DNA from: Apostichopus japonicus
Taxonomy: Eukaryota; Echinodermata; Holothuroidea; Aspidochirotida; Stichopodidae
Direction: 5' to 3'
DNA length: 64,000 nt
NCBI RefSeq assembly: GCF_037975245.1
Contig: NC_092575.1
Span: 2,485,001-2,549,000, forward strand
Part shown: one piece after another, positions 52,501 to 63,497 of the stretch
Layout: each line of letters begins with the position of its first letter
How positions within the stretch are numbered: the stretch's first letter is position 1
The notes under the pieces: generated by a model
What the model saw: only the letters and a program-made list of their open reading frames with translations
Database searches by the model: none
Told to the model about the DNA's origin: nothing
Made by a program: the position numbers and the translations under genes

Positions 52501-55500
52501 TACGAGCAGTATGGATATTATGTTGCTATCAGGTAAAGGTTAAGAACTGTTTGTACTGTCAATACGAGTGCTTTGAAGCATGATGTGGTAGGAGAGTTTA
52601 GAGAGGTATTAGCATTAGGAAATTGTCCCAACTGGCTACTTTGGGTAAATCTTGTCGGTTAAGAAACGGGCAACCATAAATAAATGACAAAGTGCGCCCT
52701 CCACTTTACAATGACTCCTGTTTTACCCAAAACAGTACCCTATGAAATTAACGCGAGAAGATTTGTGTGGAGGAGTGACAGAAGAGGCAGATTGGGGAGT
52801 AAGGAAAGATGGAAACATTAGAATTGTATTAGTAAAACGAAAAGACTATAGTAGTCCTCTCCGAAAATGTGTGACGACGAGGTATATCTTTATTTTATAA
52901 TGATCCATTTACATTCATAACTAGCTGAAGTCACTATCCTGTAAATGTGTATATGTTATTCATAGACTTCTTTCCACCCACGCTGATAGCTTAAGCCAGA
53001 TTCCCTCTTTTCGCGTTTACCGCGGACAATGAAACTTCACCAAGCGAAACGCCATCAGCTATTCAGAGGTGTTCTTTTCTATCGAACAATGATATAATCT
53101 ACATGCTATTACCAGCTTATATACAATGAAAGGTCATGTGATTATTCGTCTGGCCTTTTGTTCTTCAAGAAACAAAGAGGAACAATAATAAACTTTGCGA
53201 ATTCGCATTCATAAAGGTGTAACGTCATTAATTCACACAGATCCGCTGGGTATCGCTGCCGCTTACCTAACAGGTTTGCTGTACTGGACTGATGCTGGTC
53301 GCGATGAAGTGTCTGTATCTCGACTGGATGGATCCTTCCGAAAAACTTTGGTTCCTTCAAATTCTGGTTGTGCTTTTCCCAAAGCCATTGTTCTAAGTCT
53401 GGATCATCAGTAAGTATATGCAGTTGTTGATTTGGTGATTTATTTATTCATTTACTTTTTTTTTTAAAAGGTGAGGACAATACTGATGTTCAATGATCAT
53501 AGACGTAAGAGCCTAATTTGATTGGGGGTTGGGTGGGGGGGGGGGGGCTGTAACGATTTGCCCGAAAAATATAACCAAAATTTTTCGCGCGGTTCACGCG
53601 CGTTCAACATCTTATTGTGCATATCATACAGGCATTCATCAGTTATTACATCAGATGCCAATTACCGGCATGAGACGTTTCTTTGTGCGCGAGTCTTCAC
53701 ACCCTTTAATAAAATTCTTCTTTAAATCTTTACTTGTCTTGTCTAGACATGTGTTTTGGAGTTGCAGTGATCGGATCGAGACATGCAAAGCAGATGGGTC
53801 AGAAAGAGAGGTGTTCCTTGACCAACTAGGAAACGTGAAGTCATTGGCTATCGATGTAGAAGGTAATAAACATGATTTCAAAGTACTTTATACCGGGGTA
53901 ACTCAAGGTTTCGACATGGTATAGTTTGTTTAACAGTATTCTAGGTGCAGTGACAATTGCTTAGCTGTAATAAGCCATGCTACGGTGACTGTTCTCTCAC
54001 TTGTATATTCTTGCCTACTAAATGATGTTACTAAAATGAATTATAACAACAAGGTTTCGTAACGAACCTTTTCCCTTCTTTTTAACTATTTTATTTTTAC
54101 TCTTTTCTTATTGTTGTGGAAATATACTCAAACTTAATTGTGTCGGATGTTACTGAAGCAAACGTTTGAAGTAATGCAGTCTGACATCTCAAAAAAAAAG
54201 ACTCCTATAAAAATGAAGGAATTCAACCAACGTTGCATAACATAATGGTATTCTGGTGTGTTCGGTCTCCAACACCAAAAGTACTTATTTAACCAGTGCT
54301 ACGAAACCTAAGATTGAGGTTGTAGGTTAGATGGCCAAAGAAAGGTTGGGTGTTCATCGAGAATATAGCCTATCCACGGTTTCCCCATATGACATGTCTT
54401 CCAAATTGTAAATAAGTGTAAGTAATAAATAAGCCATTCGGCTTTCTCCCACATACATATTTATATGAGACTGCTTATTGACGTCGTAAAATAACTGCCT
54501 ACCAGCACGATATTTGATATGTCGATAATTTTAAATATTTAACAATTTTTGCATACGTATATGTTATCCTTAAATTTGTGGAACCATGTAATCTACCATG
54601 ATAGAAGTACACATTTTTGTTTATATTAAATAGTATTTTTGTGATTAATTATAGGTCAGACCCTATACTGGGTGAGTTCTACTGGACACGGCGGTGTTGT
54701 CGAAGAGATTAGCTTGGACGGTTCTGGTCGCAATGTAATATTTCAGGCAGCTTTTCTCTCTAAAATTCATGATTTTGTGGTGGATAGTTTTGCGTTCTTC
54801 TGGTCAGTCCCGAGTGAAGAACGTCTATATCACAATGTGAGAGATGGTACCCTTGACGCAATAAGACTCGCTGAACCACGGCCAAGTCTGGAAGGATTGT
54901 ATTACTATAAATCAGATGAAGTCATACCAGGTAAGTCAGTGGCGTAGGAAGGTACTTTTGAGTGGGGGGGGGGGGCTGAAGACTGATGGCCGGCCTGGGG
55001 GAGGGGTCTAAGGGCAGGGGGTGTCCCCCTCCCCTTTGGATTTTTTTTGCATTTCCAGGTGGCCTCAGATGCAATTTGCTGCAATATAGCACACTTCAAC
55101 ACCCAATCCAATTTGTAAATAATTTTGCATTTTCACCTGGCCTTATAGATGCAATTTGGTGCTCCAAATGAGATTTTTTTCTCATTTGGAAATGAAAAAG
55201 GGGTTTTCTGACTCGCGGAGTGGGGGGGTGGGGCGGAATGATACTTCCGCCCCCCATATTTTTCACTGGGGGGCTGGCGCCCCCCAGCCCCCCGGTTCCT
55301 ACGCCCTTGAGGTAAGTATCAAAACATTCACCCGTTAATTGTTTCAAGCACAAGATCACAAAATATAAATTGCTAGAAAACAACTAAGGGTAGACTCCTG
55401 GACACATTGGAATGTGCTTTATTCTCAGTTAAGGTAACGTGGCCCGACGTTTTCTTTTAACCGATGTTATATGTTATGTTATATTGTCTATGTGTATTCT

Positions 55501-58500
55501 TCATTAACAGCCCAACACCAATGTGCCATCGACAATGGGGGTTGTGAAGAGTTATGCTTGCCCGATCAGAACACGTTTACATGTAACCAAGGTTTGACCC
55601 ATATTTTTATGTCACTTCTCTCTCAAAACTATGGTAAATAAATATGACCACCGTGATGGACAGTTTCTTTTCGCTTGTACATACAGTGACATAAATTTAA
55701 TTTGTGAGAAACATCTTTAAATTTGGTCTTAATTTAATTACTTATCGTCAATATATATCGACATGTTGTTTTTTTTTCGCTTCAATGTTATTATTTGTTG
55801 TTTATCGTTTATCGAAAGGTAACACAATGTTGTAGAACATTTTCAATATCTGGTTTGATATTCTTGCAAACATCAGAGTTTGATTAAAATTCAAGAATCA
55901 CGCTGACACAACAATACCACCTGACAACGATTACAGGAATTTATTCTGTGTTTCAGCGACAGATATTTATCAAAATAAAACGTATATGATATGAATAAAT
56001 ATATAAAATAAAATAACAATACAATACAAAATAGAATGGAATGGAATGGAATGATATCAAATAAAGAGAATAAATCCTAACTGCATGCCCGAATCTTGCT
56101 AGTATAATTGTTACGTTGGAATGCGAGAGGTCTCGATAATTAATTTTAACGAGACACAAGCCTGGGTTCGTTTCCGTAAGGAACACAGACAAATTGACGA
56201 GTTAGAGATTTTAAACGAGAACGTAAACTATATTGAACAATGGATTTCGAACCAACAACAACAAGTGGTAATTACAAATAAATAGAAAATTACTCACAAA
56301 CTTAACAAGATCGGATACACTTTAAAACACGCTGGTCTCTTCCAACGGCGATATCCAGCGGCCACGACCTCGATGACGACGATTCTCGGTCCGTTGTACC
56401 GCGAAATTCACTGGTCCTCGACGAAGTTTCTCGCGATCCCAGAAACAGCAGTCACCTTCTTTCCGGCGATGCTCCAAAATAGAAGACGGACTTCCAGCCA
56501 CAATCGAGTGAAGCACAAGTCGAACTTCTCGCCGACTAAATATTACCAGAGTCAGTCCAAATCAGCTTTATAGCCACCAACTCCTGGCGTAACGAACTTC
56601 CTCAACGGAGACAGAAATTCTTCACCTTCTCCGAAATAAAGCCTGAAAAACTGTACTTTCACAGCAAAGTCCTCTTCAAACTTCTGAATGGAAGTGTAGA
56701 ATCAATCTTGTTATCGATATCTCAATCCTTCAGAAACTACTGGCAGTTGAGCACTGACGATATATAGTAGAATGGTATAATATGTGTCGTCACTTGTATT
56801 CGTACAGAAACTGAGAAACTCTCCGATCTGGGCGGGTTTATATACGATTCGCCATGTCAAGAATCATCTAGATCTCTCTCGATACACCTGAGTAACAACG
56901 CGACCCGGTTTCTCTATTCTTGGAAGTCCTTTGCATCGCTCGCGAATATTCCAGAGAATCCACGAAGATGTGTACAGCTTACACGCGATCTCACGTAAAC
57001 CGACGTCAACCCGAGACCAGCGCGTCATCATGAGGAATATACTAGAACAATCGTGTATTATAACATTCTGACACGGTAACCCGACCTAATTTCTCAAATA
57101 CTGATTTATCACGTAGGCAATTTCAATACTTTCTATATTATAACATTAGGTTCTTTACTAGCAGTGACTAGCGTTAGGCTACAATGGGCCCTCGTAACAT
57201 AATGAATCCATTTATTGTGTTTGTGAAACACCAGTTGATCTACAACAGACATGTTATTTTGAAGAGGCACTGTGCCTTAACATGCAGCTCTTTCACAATA
57301 CGTGTTCAAAATGTACTTAATGTTAGTTTGTTCTTAGTTACATGTTCATTAAATCATTATGATTTTGTGCTTTCTTTTAGTGACACCTGTAATCTCAAAT
57401 TGCTCTCAAGATATTGTAATGTTCACCACTGGACCACAAAGAGTCTTATGGGAAGACCCTACTGCAACTAGCTCAAGCAATGGCCCAGTGCTGATGGACC
57501 TACCTTACAGAAGTCGATCACACGACCCAGGAACACTCTTCATTTGGGGTACCACGAAAGTGACTTATGTTTTCTCTGATGATTTTGGCAACGAAGCAGA
57601 GTGTTCCTTTAACATCGTGCTGTCGGAGATCATAACGATAGGTTAATATTAACATTTATGATTGTGTCACTTTAATCATGATAAAACACAGTGATTAGCA
57701 GAAAAAACAATTTATGTTCTGTTGAATTGCCATATTAGGTATTCTTGCAAAAGGTCATCAGTATTGCCACCACCATAATAAACATTCACAGCAAGCTTAG
57801 CAGACATTTCCCAGTCAGGTTGTGAGGCTAAAGGGTGACAGTGACCATTCACATCAAGCTAAGCAGACAGTTCCCAGTCAGGTTATGAGGCTAAAGGGTG
57901 ACAGTGACCATTCACATCAAGCTAAGCAGACATTTCCCAGTCAAGTTGTGAGGCTAAGGGTGACAAGTAAACATTCACAGCAAGCTAAGCAGATATTTCC
58001 CAGTCGGGCTGTGAGGCTAAGGGGTGACAGAGAACATTCACATCAAGCTAAGCAGACATTTCCCAGTCAGGTTGTGAGGCTAAGGGTGACAAGTAAACAT
58101 TCACACCAATCTTAGCAGACATTTCCCAGTCAGGTTGTGAGGCTAAAGGGTGACGGTGAACATTCACATCAAGCTAAGCAGATATTTCCCAGTCAAGTTG
58201 TGAGGCTAAGGACGGTGACAGTGAACGGTTTGCTGAAGTTTTAAGTAGAGAAATCATCTGCTTTTCTAGCATACAGGATATGTGAATGGGGGGGGGGGGG
58301 AGAGGTTGAACTACGGTTAATATGCTTTCTGCTTACACAAATGCATAATATAATTTTCTAAGTAATGAAATGAACCTATATATTATACCTCCAGGTTCTC
58401 ACAAAAACATACATATGCAATGTGATGAGCTATTCAAAATTTACGTCTCACTTTTGACGATTCCTTCCTGGTAATGATGTCTCTCTCTCTTTCCCGGTTT

Positions 58501-59676
58501 ATTCAAGATCCACCGGTGATCTCAAATTGTCCTGAAGACATTAAGAAGACTACAAGTGGACCATTGGCTGTCTTTTGGCAGGAACCGACCGCGGTCAGTT
58601 CTATCAACGGACAAACACCGGTTGATGTACCCTTTCATGTGCGTTCGCACAAGCCTGGATCAGTTTTCTCTTTGGGTACAACAATTGTTACTTACTTGTT
58701 CTTGGACGAGGGTAACAATGCCGCTCATTGTTCCTTTAATGTGATTCTCTCGCAGCTAACGACTGCAGGTAAGTTATGGTTTAAAAAGATAATTTGAAAG
58801 TGATAGACTTTGAAACAACAGTTAGGGAACTTTAGATTAGATGAATGAATTAATTGTTCGACTGCAGGGCAAGAACACCAATGTCAAACTGTTTTCCAAT
58901 AACCAAAACACATTTCAACAACGGAGATTTACCAACCCTGAATGTTTTGCTAAAGATCGCCTCGTAAGATAACAAGAATGTAACTCGTTTTAATAAGTCA
59001 CATTTTCTAAGTTACACATGCTTGCAAGGAAATGGCTTGACTTGTTGCTCAGATGATCGCCTGTAAATAACCGATACTGATCGTAATTCTAACTTTAACC
59101 TCATCCAGCTCAATGTTAAGAGACTCGGCACTGTTACTCACGGGACGAGTAATATTGTAGTGCGCGTGCGCGCTACAATTTTGGCATTTTTGCCAAGAGA
59201 ACGATACCTACATGACTGCACGTTGAAACTTTAAGTTTCACATAGTCTCTGTATACTTGCAGTTTCAGAAGCCAGCTGTGTATGCAACTTATTCTGAGCT
59301 TGTCACGGCGCCCTCACGTTGTCGTTCCACCTCGTTTCACCTCGGGTTTTTACCATTCTAATCGGTGGGAATTAGTGACAGATAGCATAGAATACCAGGG
59401 CTGTGGCCGAGTGGATAAAGGCGGTGGCAATTGGGGGCTTAGGGCATCGGGAGGTTCCGGGTTCGATACCCGGCCGGGTCATAGTAAGGTGGGGTTTTCA
59501 TCCAAGAGCAATCTACGGTTTTCCCATCTGAAATGACTTCTTAAATAGAAAAGATCCAAAATTTGAGTTGAAATGTTGAATTGGAAGCCACCCAGCGTGT
59601 AAGTTGTAATCCATAAGCCCTTGCGGAATATGCTCTCACATTTGTGGTAGCTTAAGCGTCGTATAAATAACTGCTG

Positions 59677-59708
<32 letters not shown>

Positions 59709-60691
59709 CATCATCATTTCTGCTGCCAGTTTCTTTACTACTTGGTTTGTGTCCTCTACCCTACAGCTGAACTGACACAGGTGATACATATGCCGCGTGT
59801 TCGTGTGTATTGTTCAACTTTGGTTGAGTGTTACATATCGTGTCCCTTGGACTTCCCTTGTTTAAACTGAAATTCCTTTCAGTTTAGGACCGTTGTAGAT
59901 GATCTCCTATAGTTTTAACTGCAAATAGTCTAGCCTCTTGTTTATCTATTTGCTATATGAGGCTGCTAATTAGTTTACTTTCAATAGCGATCAACAACAT
60001 ATAAAAATGATTTTTTTTTTTTTTGGGGCTAGTCATCCTTTTAAGTAAATGTGCCTAACGTGTGCGCGTTCCTTGGTTATCAATAAGTGTGGAACAATGT
60101 CACACTTGTTGAGAATAATATCTAGAATACAACAGAAGTATATAAGTACCGTATAAATGGTTAATTAATTAATTGTAATTTATGAAATTAAATCTGCAGA
60201 GTTAATGGGGGATGTGCTCTTCGACCGATATAGAGCTGTTACCCTTTTTGCCCCCCCCCCCCCCCACACACACACACTTGGTTTTAGTTCTTAAAGAGAG
60301 AAATAAACTGCACAGGTTATTATAGCTATTATTATTTTATTTTATTTTTTTACTATGATTTATCTTGAAATTATTCATTTTCTTGTTCACAGGTTCGATA
60401 GAGGTGGAAACATCAACCGCATCTCAATCATCGTCGTTTGATATCGAGAAGTTATTTACCGAATACCTGGTTTACACCGTTATCGGTATCGCCTTTATCG
60501 CGGTTATTCTACTTTTGATGATTATCACTTGCATAGCATGTTGCTGTGGATGTTTGAAGTGTACCTCTGCCTCCAGAGATGACGAACGTAGTGTTGAGCA
60601 GCACGATATGGCGGCCATGAATTACCATGACAACGGAAATTATGATTACGCACTTTATGAGAAGTCGGTGCCTCCCTATACTCCACGTTAA
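43522..60691 (+). CDS. Type I membrane receptor: signal peptide, CUB, six-bladed YWTD propeller, EGF-like, two HYR domains, TM
   Basis: Exons: 43522-43588, 48208-48368 (donor uncertain), 48918-49089, 52183-52425, 53241-53409, 53747-53862, 54655-54930, 55511-55591, 57381-57641, 58508-58768, 60393-60691 (TAA). The model gives about 701 residues. Order: hydrophobic signal peptide (about 1-20); CUB (about 27-133, with SYPIPYEPNLTCTW and VFDGPPG); propeller (134-401) with blade motifs FYYTD, LYWTD, VFWSC, LYWVS, FFWSV and LYYYK; EGF-like (402-428, four Cys); HYR1 and HYR2 (429-515, 516-602), each starting PVISNC; transmembrane helix (about 627-650), then a Cys-rich juxtamembrane segment and a short tail ending PPYTPR. 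The CUB halves meet at a phase-0 junction. Nearly all other introns are phase 1, as in shuffled extracellular modules. It is a cell-surface protein with a probable adhesion or ligand-binding role. I do not recognise an orthologue. Confidence 0.85.
44803..45100. repeat. GGCGTAGG-family fragment
   Basis: It starts CATAGGCGTATAGTAGCCC and continues through the same interior to TTTCAGTAGGTGCCC, but lacks the right end. Confidence 0.65.
45810..46018 (-). repeat. 3' UTR and tail of the LINE copy
   Basis: Read on the minus strand, the RT stop is followed by T-rich sequence containing a six-base A5T-type microsatellite (45950-46008 on +). A short hairpin (CTGGTTTACCAG) and ACGAATAAAGTTAATAAA at the end follow. 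Position and orientation fit the LINE 3' UTR and polyadenylated tail. Confidence 0.6.
46019..47460 (-). mobile_element. 5'-truncated CR1/L2-like non-LTR retrotransposon (reverse transcriptase)
   Basis: One open frame reads from about 47460 down to a stop at 46019, about 480 residues. It starts abruptly inside the RT domain (FPSDWKTAKVSPVFKDG) and shows ordered RT motifs: RPISVLPVVSKILE, FRPGYSTTTAL, LFLDFKKAFDTVDHDILL, GVPQGSIIGPLL and the catalytic YADD. A C-terminal RT thumb region follows (HKYRIMVYNSLISPHFDYA). The endonuclease and ORF1 are missing, as expected for a 5'-truncated LINE copy. It sits antisense in the first intron of the CUB/YWTD/HYR gene. The intact frame suggests recent insertion. 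CR1/L2 assignment is from motif style; a related Jockey-superfamily clade is possible. Confidence 0.88.
47964..48077. repeat. 12-13-base minisatellite CCAACGTACCCCG
   Basis: About nine units, 130 bases before the first CUB exon. Confidence 0.9.
48388..48480. repeat. Tandem repeat TAATGAATATTTATATTTACAC
   Basis: Three units of about 30 bases starting at the possible donor after the first CUB exon. Confidence 0.75.
49275..50165. repeat. Minisatellite of about 86-110-base units, ten copies, with two unit types
   Basis: AGCACATGATACTGTTAGCA starts each unit. Some units carry an extra TCTGAGGCCTACTAG segment or lack part of the TAACTGTTAGATAAAG block. It lies in the intron 49090-52182. Confidence 0.9.
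50246..52067. mobile_element. Nested cluster of GC-rich TIR elements
   Basis: Outer ends are CAGGTGCGTATCCAGG and CCTGGATACGCGCCTG, an imperfect inverted pair. ATCTATATCATATCT flanks both sides and may be target duplication. Inside are a purine-rich tract (50300-50420), the 50960-51392 element, and two related segments (50700-50860, 51935-52020) sharing TTTTCTTGTACGCT and TGGTGGCGCT. Confidence 0.55.
50960..51392. mobile_element. GC-rich non-autonomous TIR element (GGCGTAGG family)
   Basis: It begins CAAAGGCGTAGG and ends CCTACGCCTATG. Flanking octamers TGTGTAGT and AGTGAAGT match at 6 of 8 positions, a possible decayed target duplication. The interior GGGGGCTGTAATGACTTGCC and the TTTTTCGCGCGC segment recur at 42422, 44803 and 53500. 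Confidence 0.65.
52484..52572. repeat. Perfect 20-base inverted repeat (hairpin)
   Basis: Arms AGCACTCGTATTGACAGTAC (52484-52503) and its exact complement (52553-52572), with a 49-base loop, 58 bases into an intron. Confidence 0.85.
53500..53659. repeat. GGCGTAGG-family fragment
   Basis: It starts CATAGACGTAAGAGCC, has a G tract and then CTGTAACGATTTGCCCGAAA. It is followed directly by the TTAA MITE fragment. Confidence 0.65.
53660..53709. mobile_element. TTAA MITE right-end fragment
   Basis: The sequence ATTACCGGCATGAGACGTTT through CACACCCTTTAA matches the right end of the three full copies. It lies 37 bases before a receptor exon. Confidence 0.7.
54937..55309. mobile_element. hAT-type MITE inserted in a splice donor
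   Basis: Termini CAGTGGCGTAGGAA and TTCCTACGCCCTTG are inverted (12 of 14 matching). They are flanked by an exact 8-base duplication, AGGTAAGT, at 54929-54936 and 55310-55317. The left copy is the donor of the exon ending at 54930. The interior is GC-rich near the ends and non-coding. Confidence 0.85.
56109..57199 (-). mobile_element. Solo LTR of an LTR retrotransposon
   Basis: The 1,091-base block begins TGTTACG and ends CGTAACA, flanked by TAAT on both sides (56105-56108 and 57200-57203). Read on the minus strand it starts TGTTACGAGG and has a TATATAAA box about 350 bases in (about 56840-56848), followed by a plausible transcript start region. No internal gag-pol is present. It lies in the intron between the EGF and first HYR exons. 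Confidence 0.65.
57779..58230. repeat. 62-base minisatellite, seven copies
   Basis: The unit contains CATTTCCCAGTCAGGTTGTG and AGGCTAAGGGTGACA. It lies between the two HYR exons. A 97-codon open frame in it is an effect of the period. Confidence 0.92.
59396..59715 (+). repeat. tRNA-derived SINE
   Basis: A tRNA-Leu/Ser-like head has an A box (TGGCCGAGTGG, 59404-59414) and a B box (GGTTCGATACC, 59460-59470). A non-tRNA body and a tail GTATAAATAACTGCTG followed by ATT repeats follow. It is in the last intron of the receptor gene. Confidence 0.82.
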
Positions 60692-62669
60692 ATTAGATTA
60701 GTCTGCATGGCAGGTGCAAACTATAATGGCTCCCATACTCGTTGTCCTGGTCATCATTACCCATTTGTAAGATGTGGTGAACAAGATACATAAAGAAACA
60801 CCCAACGAGGGCTCAAACCCCTACATAAAGTCAGTCTGGGGAAATTTATAAACCAACCACCCTTTTTTTGGGAAATCCTGTGCACGCCAATGGTTTAAAC
60901 CTCCCTTATTTCTCAGTATATGTTTCGAGTAGTTCAACTAGGTACAGACAATAATCTAACCTTTGGTCTGTTTGATTTTGCTATCACATAAGACACACAG
61001 TATGGTTCTACCAGGGAGTTGTTATGGCTCACTGGTTCTATCATCCACGTACGTGCTTTTGATCTCGGTGACAGAAAGCCATTCTGGTTCAGAACCCGAA
61101 TTTATTGCATCCTTTTACTTTTGAATCATTACAGTATAAGCGACAAAATCAATGATTTGGAGCTAGGATAATTTTTTTAAACTTTATTAAGTTACTTTGT
61201 CCGTGTTATACCTTAGGTAGTACACGTGGTGAGATATGTATAGCTAATTTATGGGATGTTTTCTGTATGCTTATTACCTCCCGTAATAATCGATACTATC
61301 CACAAAAGTTTTATATGGAACGCAAAAAGGGAAAAATCAAGCAACAACAACGTTTATTACAGATCATAGTCTTATATATAGAATATCACATGCAATCAGT
61401 CCACTCTACTAACTGTTCATGGTTATCTGATAGGTGACATCCATAAACTAACTGATCAGGGGTTGGGAAGGGGAGAGGGGGGGGGGTAAGTCACAAACAA
61501 GCCAATTTAAATTCATCCTTGCTGGTATTTTGGGGGTAGCATTAATTCAGAGTCGTCTGGTGAAGACTCATTGTTTTACTTTATTTTCATCCACGTATGT
61601 TTTGTTTTAATTATTGTTGTGGTATGGTTGCTGTATATAAACTTAGCTGACATGGAAACTCTAAGGTTCTATTTCTGTAAGGTCGTTTCTGTCCATTTAC
61701 TCAGTGTTGGTCTCTATTGCTATACTTTACTCTTTTGCTTATCTGTACGGTACTTCTTGGTTTTTAGTACTTTCAATAATACTTTCAATAATAACATTCA
61801 AGGAAACCGGAATTCTGCTTAGTTGTCGTTTTTACGTATCCCTTATCATTGAAACCATGTACGACTGAATGTTTACTGCCATAATAGTCTCTTCAATCCC
61901 GCTCCACACATTCTTATAAAATAATGGATCTTCTGTTTTCCTTTTCTTTTGTTAACAAACTAAAACAATAAGGAAAAGAGCAGAGAAACTGAATTGTTCA
62001 TTACTGGAACCAGTTTAGGAATTTAACTCTCAACAAAAATGGTTCTCCTCAATTACCACGTTCAACCTTGCTTTGATCCATGGATGTGTTACATCCGTTA
62101 CACTGCTAAAACAAAATGTAGATTTACAGTTAATTCCTGTAGAATTTTCAACTTAAAAAGTCGTTTTTTCATAATTATTTACATGTTAACTTTTGTTATT
62201 ATAACAGACGTTTTTTGTAAAGCAAGTCCATGGTTTACCAAAGAAAAAAAGTTGTATTTTTCCCTCCAATGAAAATATACAGGAAAAAACAAATTTGCAG
62301 AATATGTTAGTGTTTTTTATATTTACATATAAAATTCTGTGATTATTTTTCTACAGAGGTTTAACATATGTCATGCTTTTTACAGAATAAGTTTGTTATT
62401 GCAATCTAATGCATGTAAATAGGAATTTGAAGAATGTTTCACGGCTATTTACCTGAAGTTAGAAACACGGTACCAATATACAATGAGTATACAACAAACT
62501 CAATCGTGCAGGAACATTACAGTAGGGTTAAGAAACGAATCATGTGATGTCCAATCCACAATTACCAGTTGATTGTCTCTATAGAGTTGTTCTCTGCTTC
62601 AGTGTTACATTTCAGTAACATCCCCCCCCCCCCCGTGAGGCTCATCAAGGACCCTTCCCTAGCAGACGT

Positions 62670-62704
<35 letters not shown>

Positions 62705-63276
62705 CACCTCATACAGTACAAAAAAAGAGTCATTGAGACTGTTGTAGCGTAGCAGCGTGCATGGATACCGTATAAACGATGACGTCATGAGCTAATTTAA
62801 CACCTTTCAGGAACAAGAAGAGGAATTAGGAGATGAGTGAAAATGACTGAACTTTGCCCATTATTAGTTACCTATTCGATGTCAATACAGCTGTCTCGGA
62901 TACACAACTCACTCCCGTATAAATGATCTCTGGAATAAAAAAAAAAAGAGAACCAATTTGAAGAGTTATTTAAGAGACCTTTGTACTCTATGAGACTGTT
63001 AAGGGATGATCAATAACACAATTAACAAGACGTTATTAAGTAAACAATTGTTGTATATTTCATTTGAAGAAATACATTAGCCACTTTATATGCGAGCATA
63101 AACTTTCTACACGACGAATATATTTGTTTCCTTTCCGCTACATAATTTGGTGAATTCTGCCGAATTCAAGTAGAGAGACAGTGAAGAGAAGACTAGGAAG
63201 AACTCCTCTTGGAGAACAGATAATTTGGATATTTCTGCGTCGTGTTGATAAAGCACTTCTCATCAATGTCTCAATA
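60692..63276. other. Receptor 3' UTR and intergenic region
   Basis: No gene is recognised. A short copy of the foldback terminus (ATGGAACGCAAAAAGGG) is at 61316. A TA microsatellite is at 62671-62701. A possible poly(A) signal with an A run is at 62935. Confidence 0.5.
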
Positions 63277-63363
63277 ATGTCCTCTTCGTACGACATTTTT
63301 AATGGTCTTGATGTCTTTACTCTTGTGTTGTACTTTATTTCCGTATTAGCAGTCGGTATATGG
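63277..63363 (+). CDS. SLC5-family sodium/solute symporter, first coding exon only
   Basis: The ATG at 63277 opens 29 codons ending at a GTGAGT donor after a Trp codon (phase 0). The peptide (FNGLDVFTLVLYFISVLAVG, then IW) matches the start of the first transmembrane helix of SLC5 transporters (SGLT, SMIT and related), where the motif is D-x-x-x-x-x-x-YF-x-x-V-x-x-VG-x-W. This is the only in-frame ATG in the exon; the upstream frame is open but lacks one. The substrate cannot be read from this exon, and the rest lies beyond the window. Confidence 0.72.
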
Positions 63364-63398
63364 GTGAGTACATGCTGTCAAATATGTTTTTTTGTTTT

Positions 63399-63400
<2 letters not shown>

Positions 63401-63497
<97 letters not shown>
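63401..63497. repeat. TA then TG microsatellite
   Basis: Pure TA run (63401-63473) followed by TG units, in the first intron of the SLC5 gene. Confidence 0.95.

Noticed and set aside
57822-58115. 97-codon open frame with a repeated peptide
   Set aside because: Produced by a minisatellite of about 62 bases with an open phase; lies in an intron between HYR exons.
59396-59482. Functional tRNA-Leu/Ser gene
   Set aside because: Head of a SINE with body and ATT tail; acceptor arm is imperfect.
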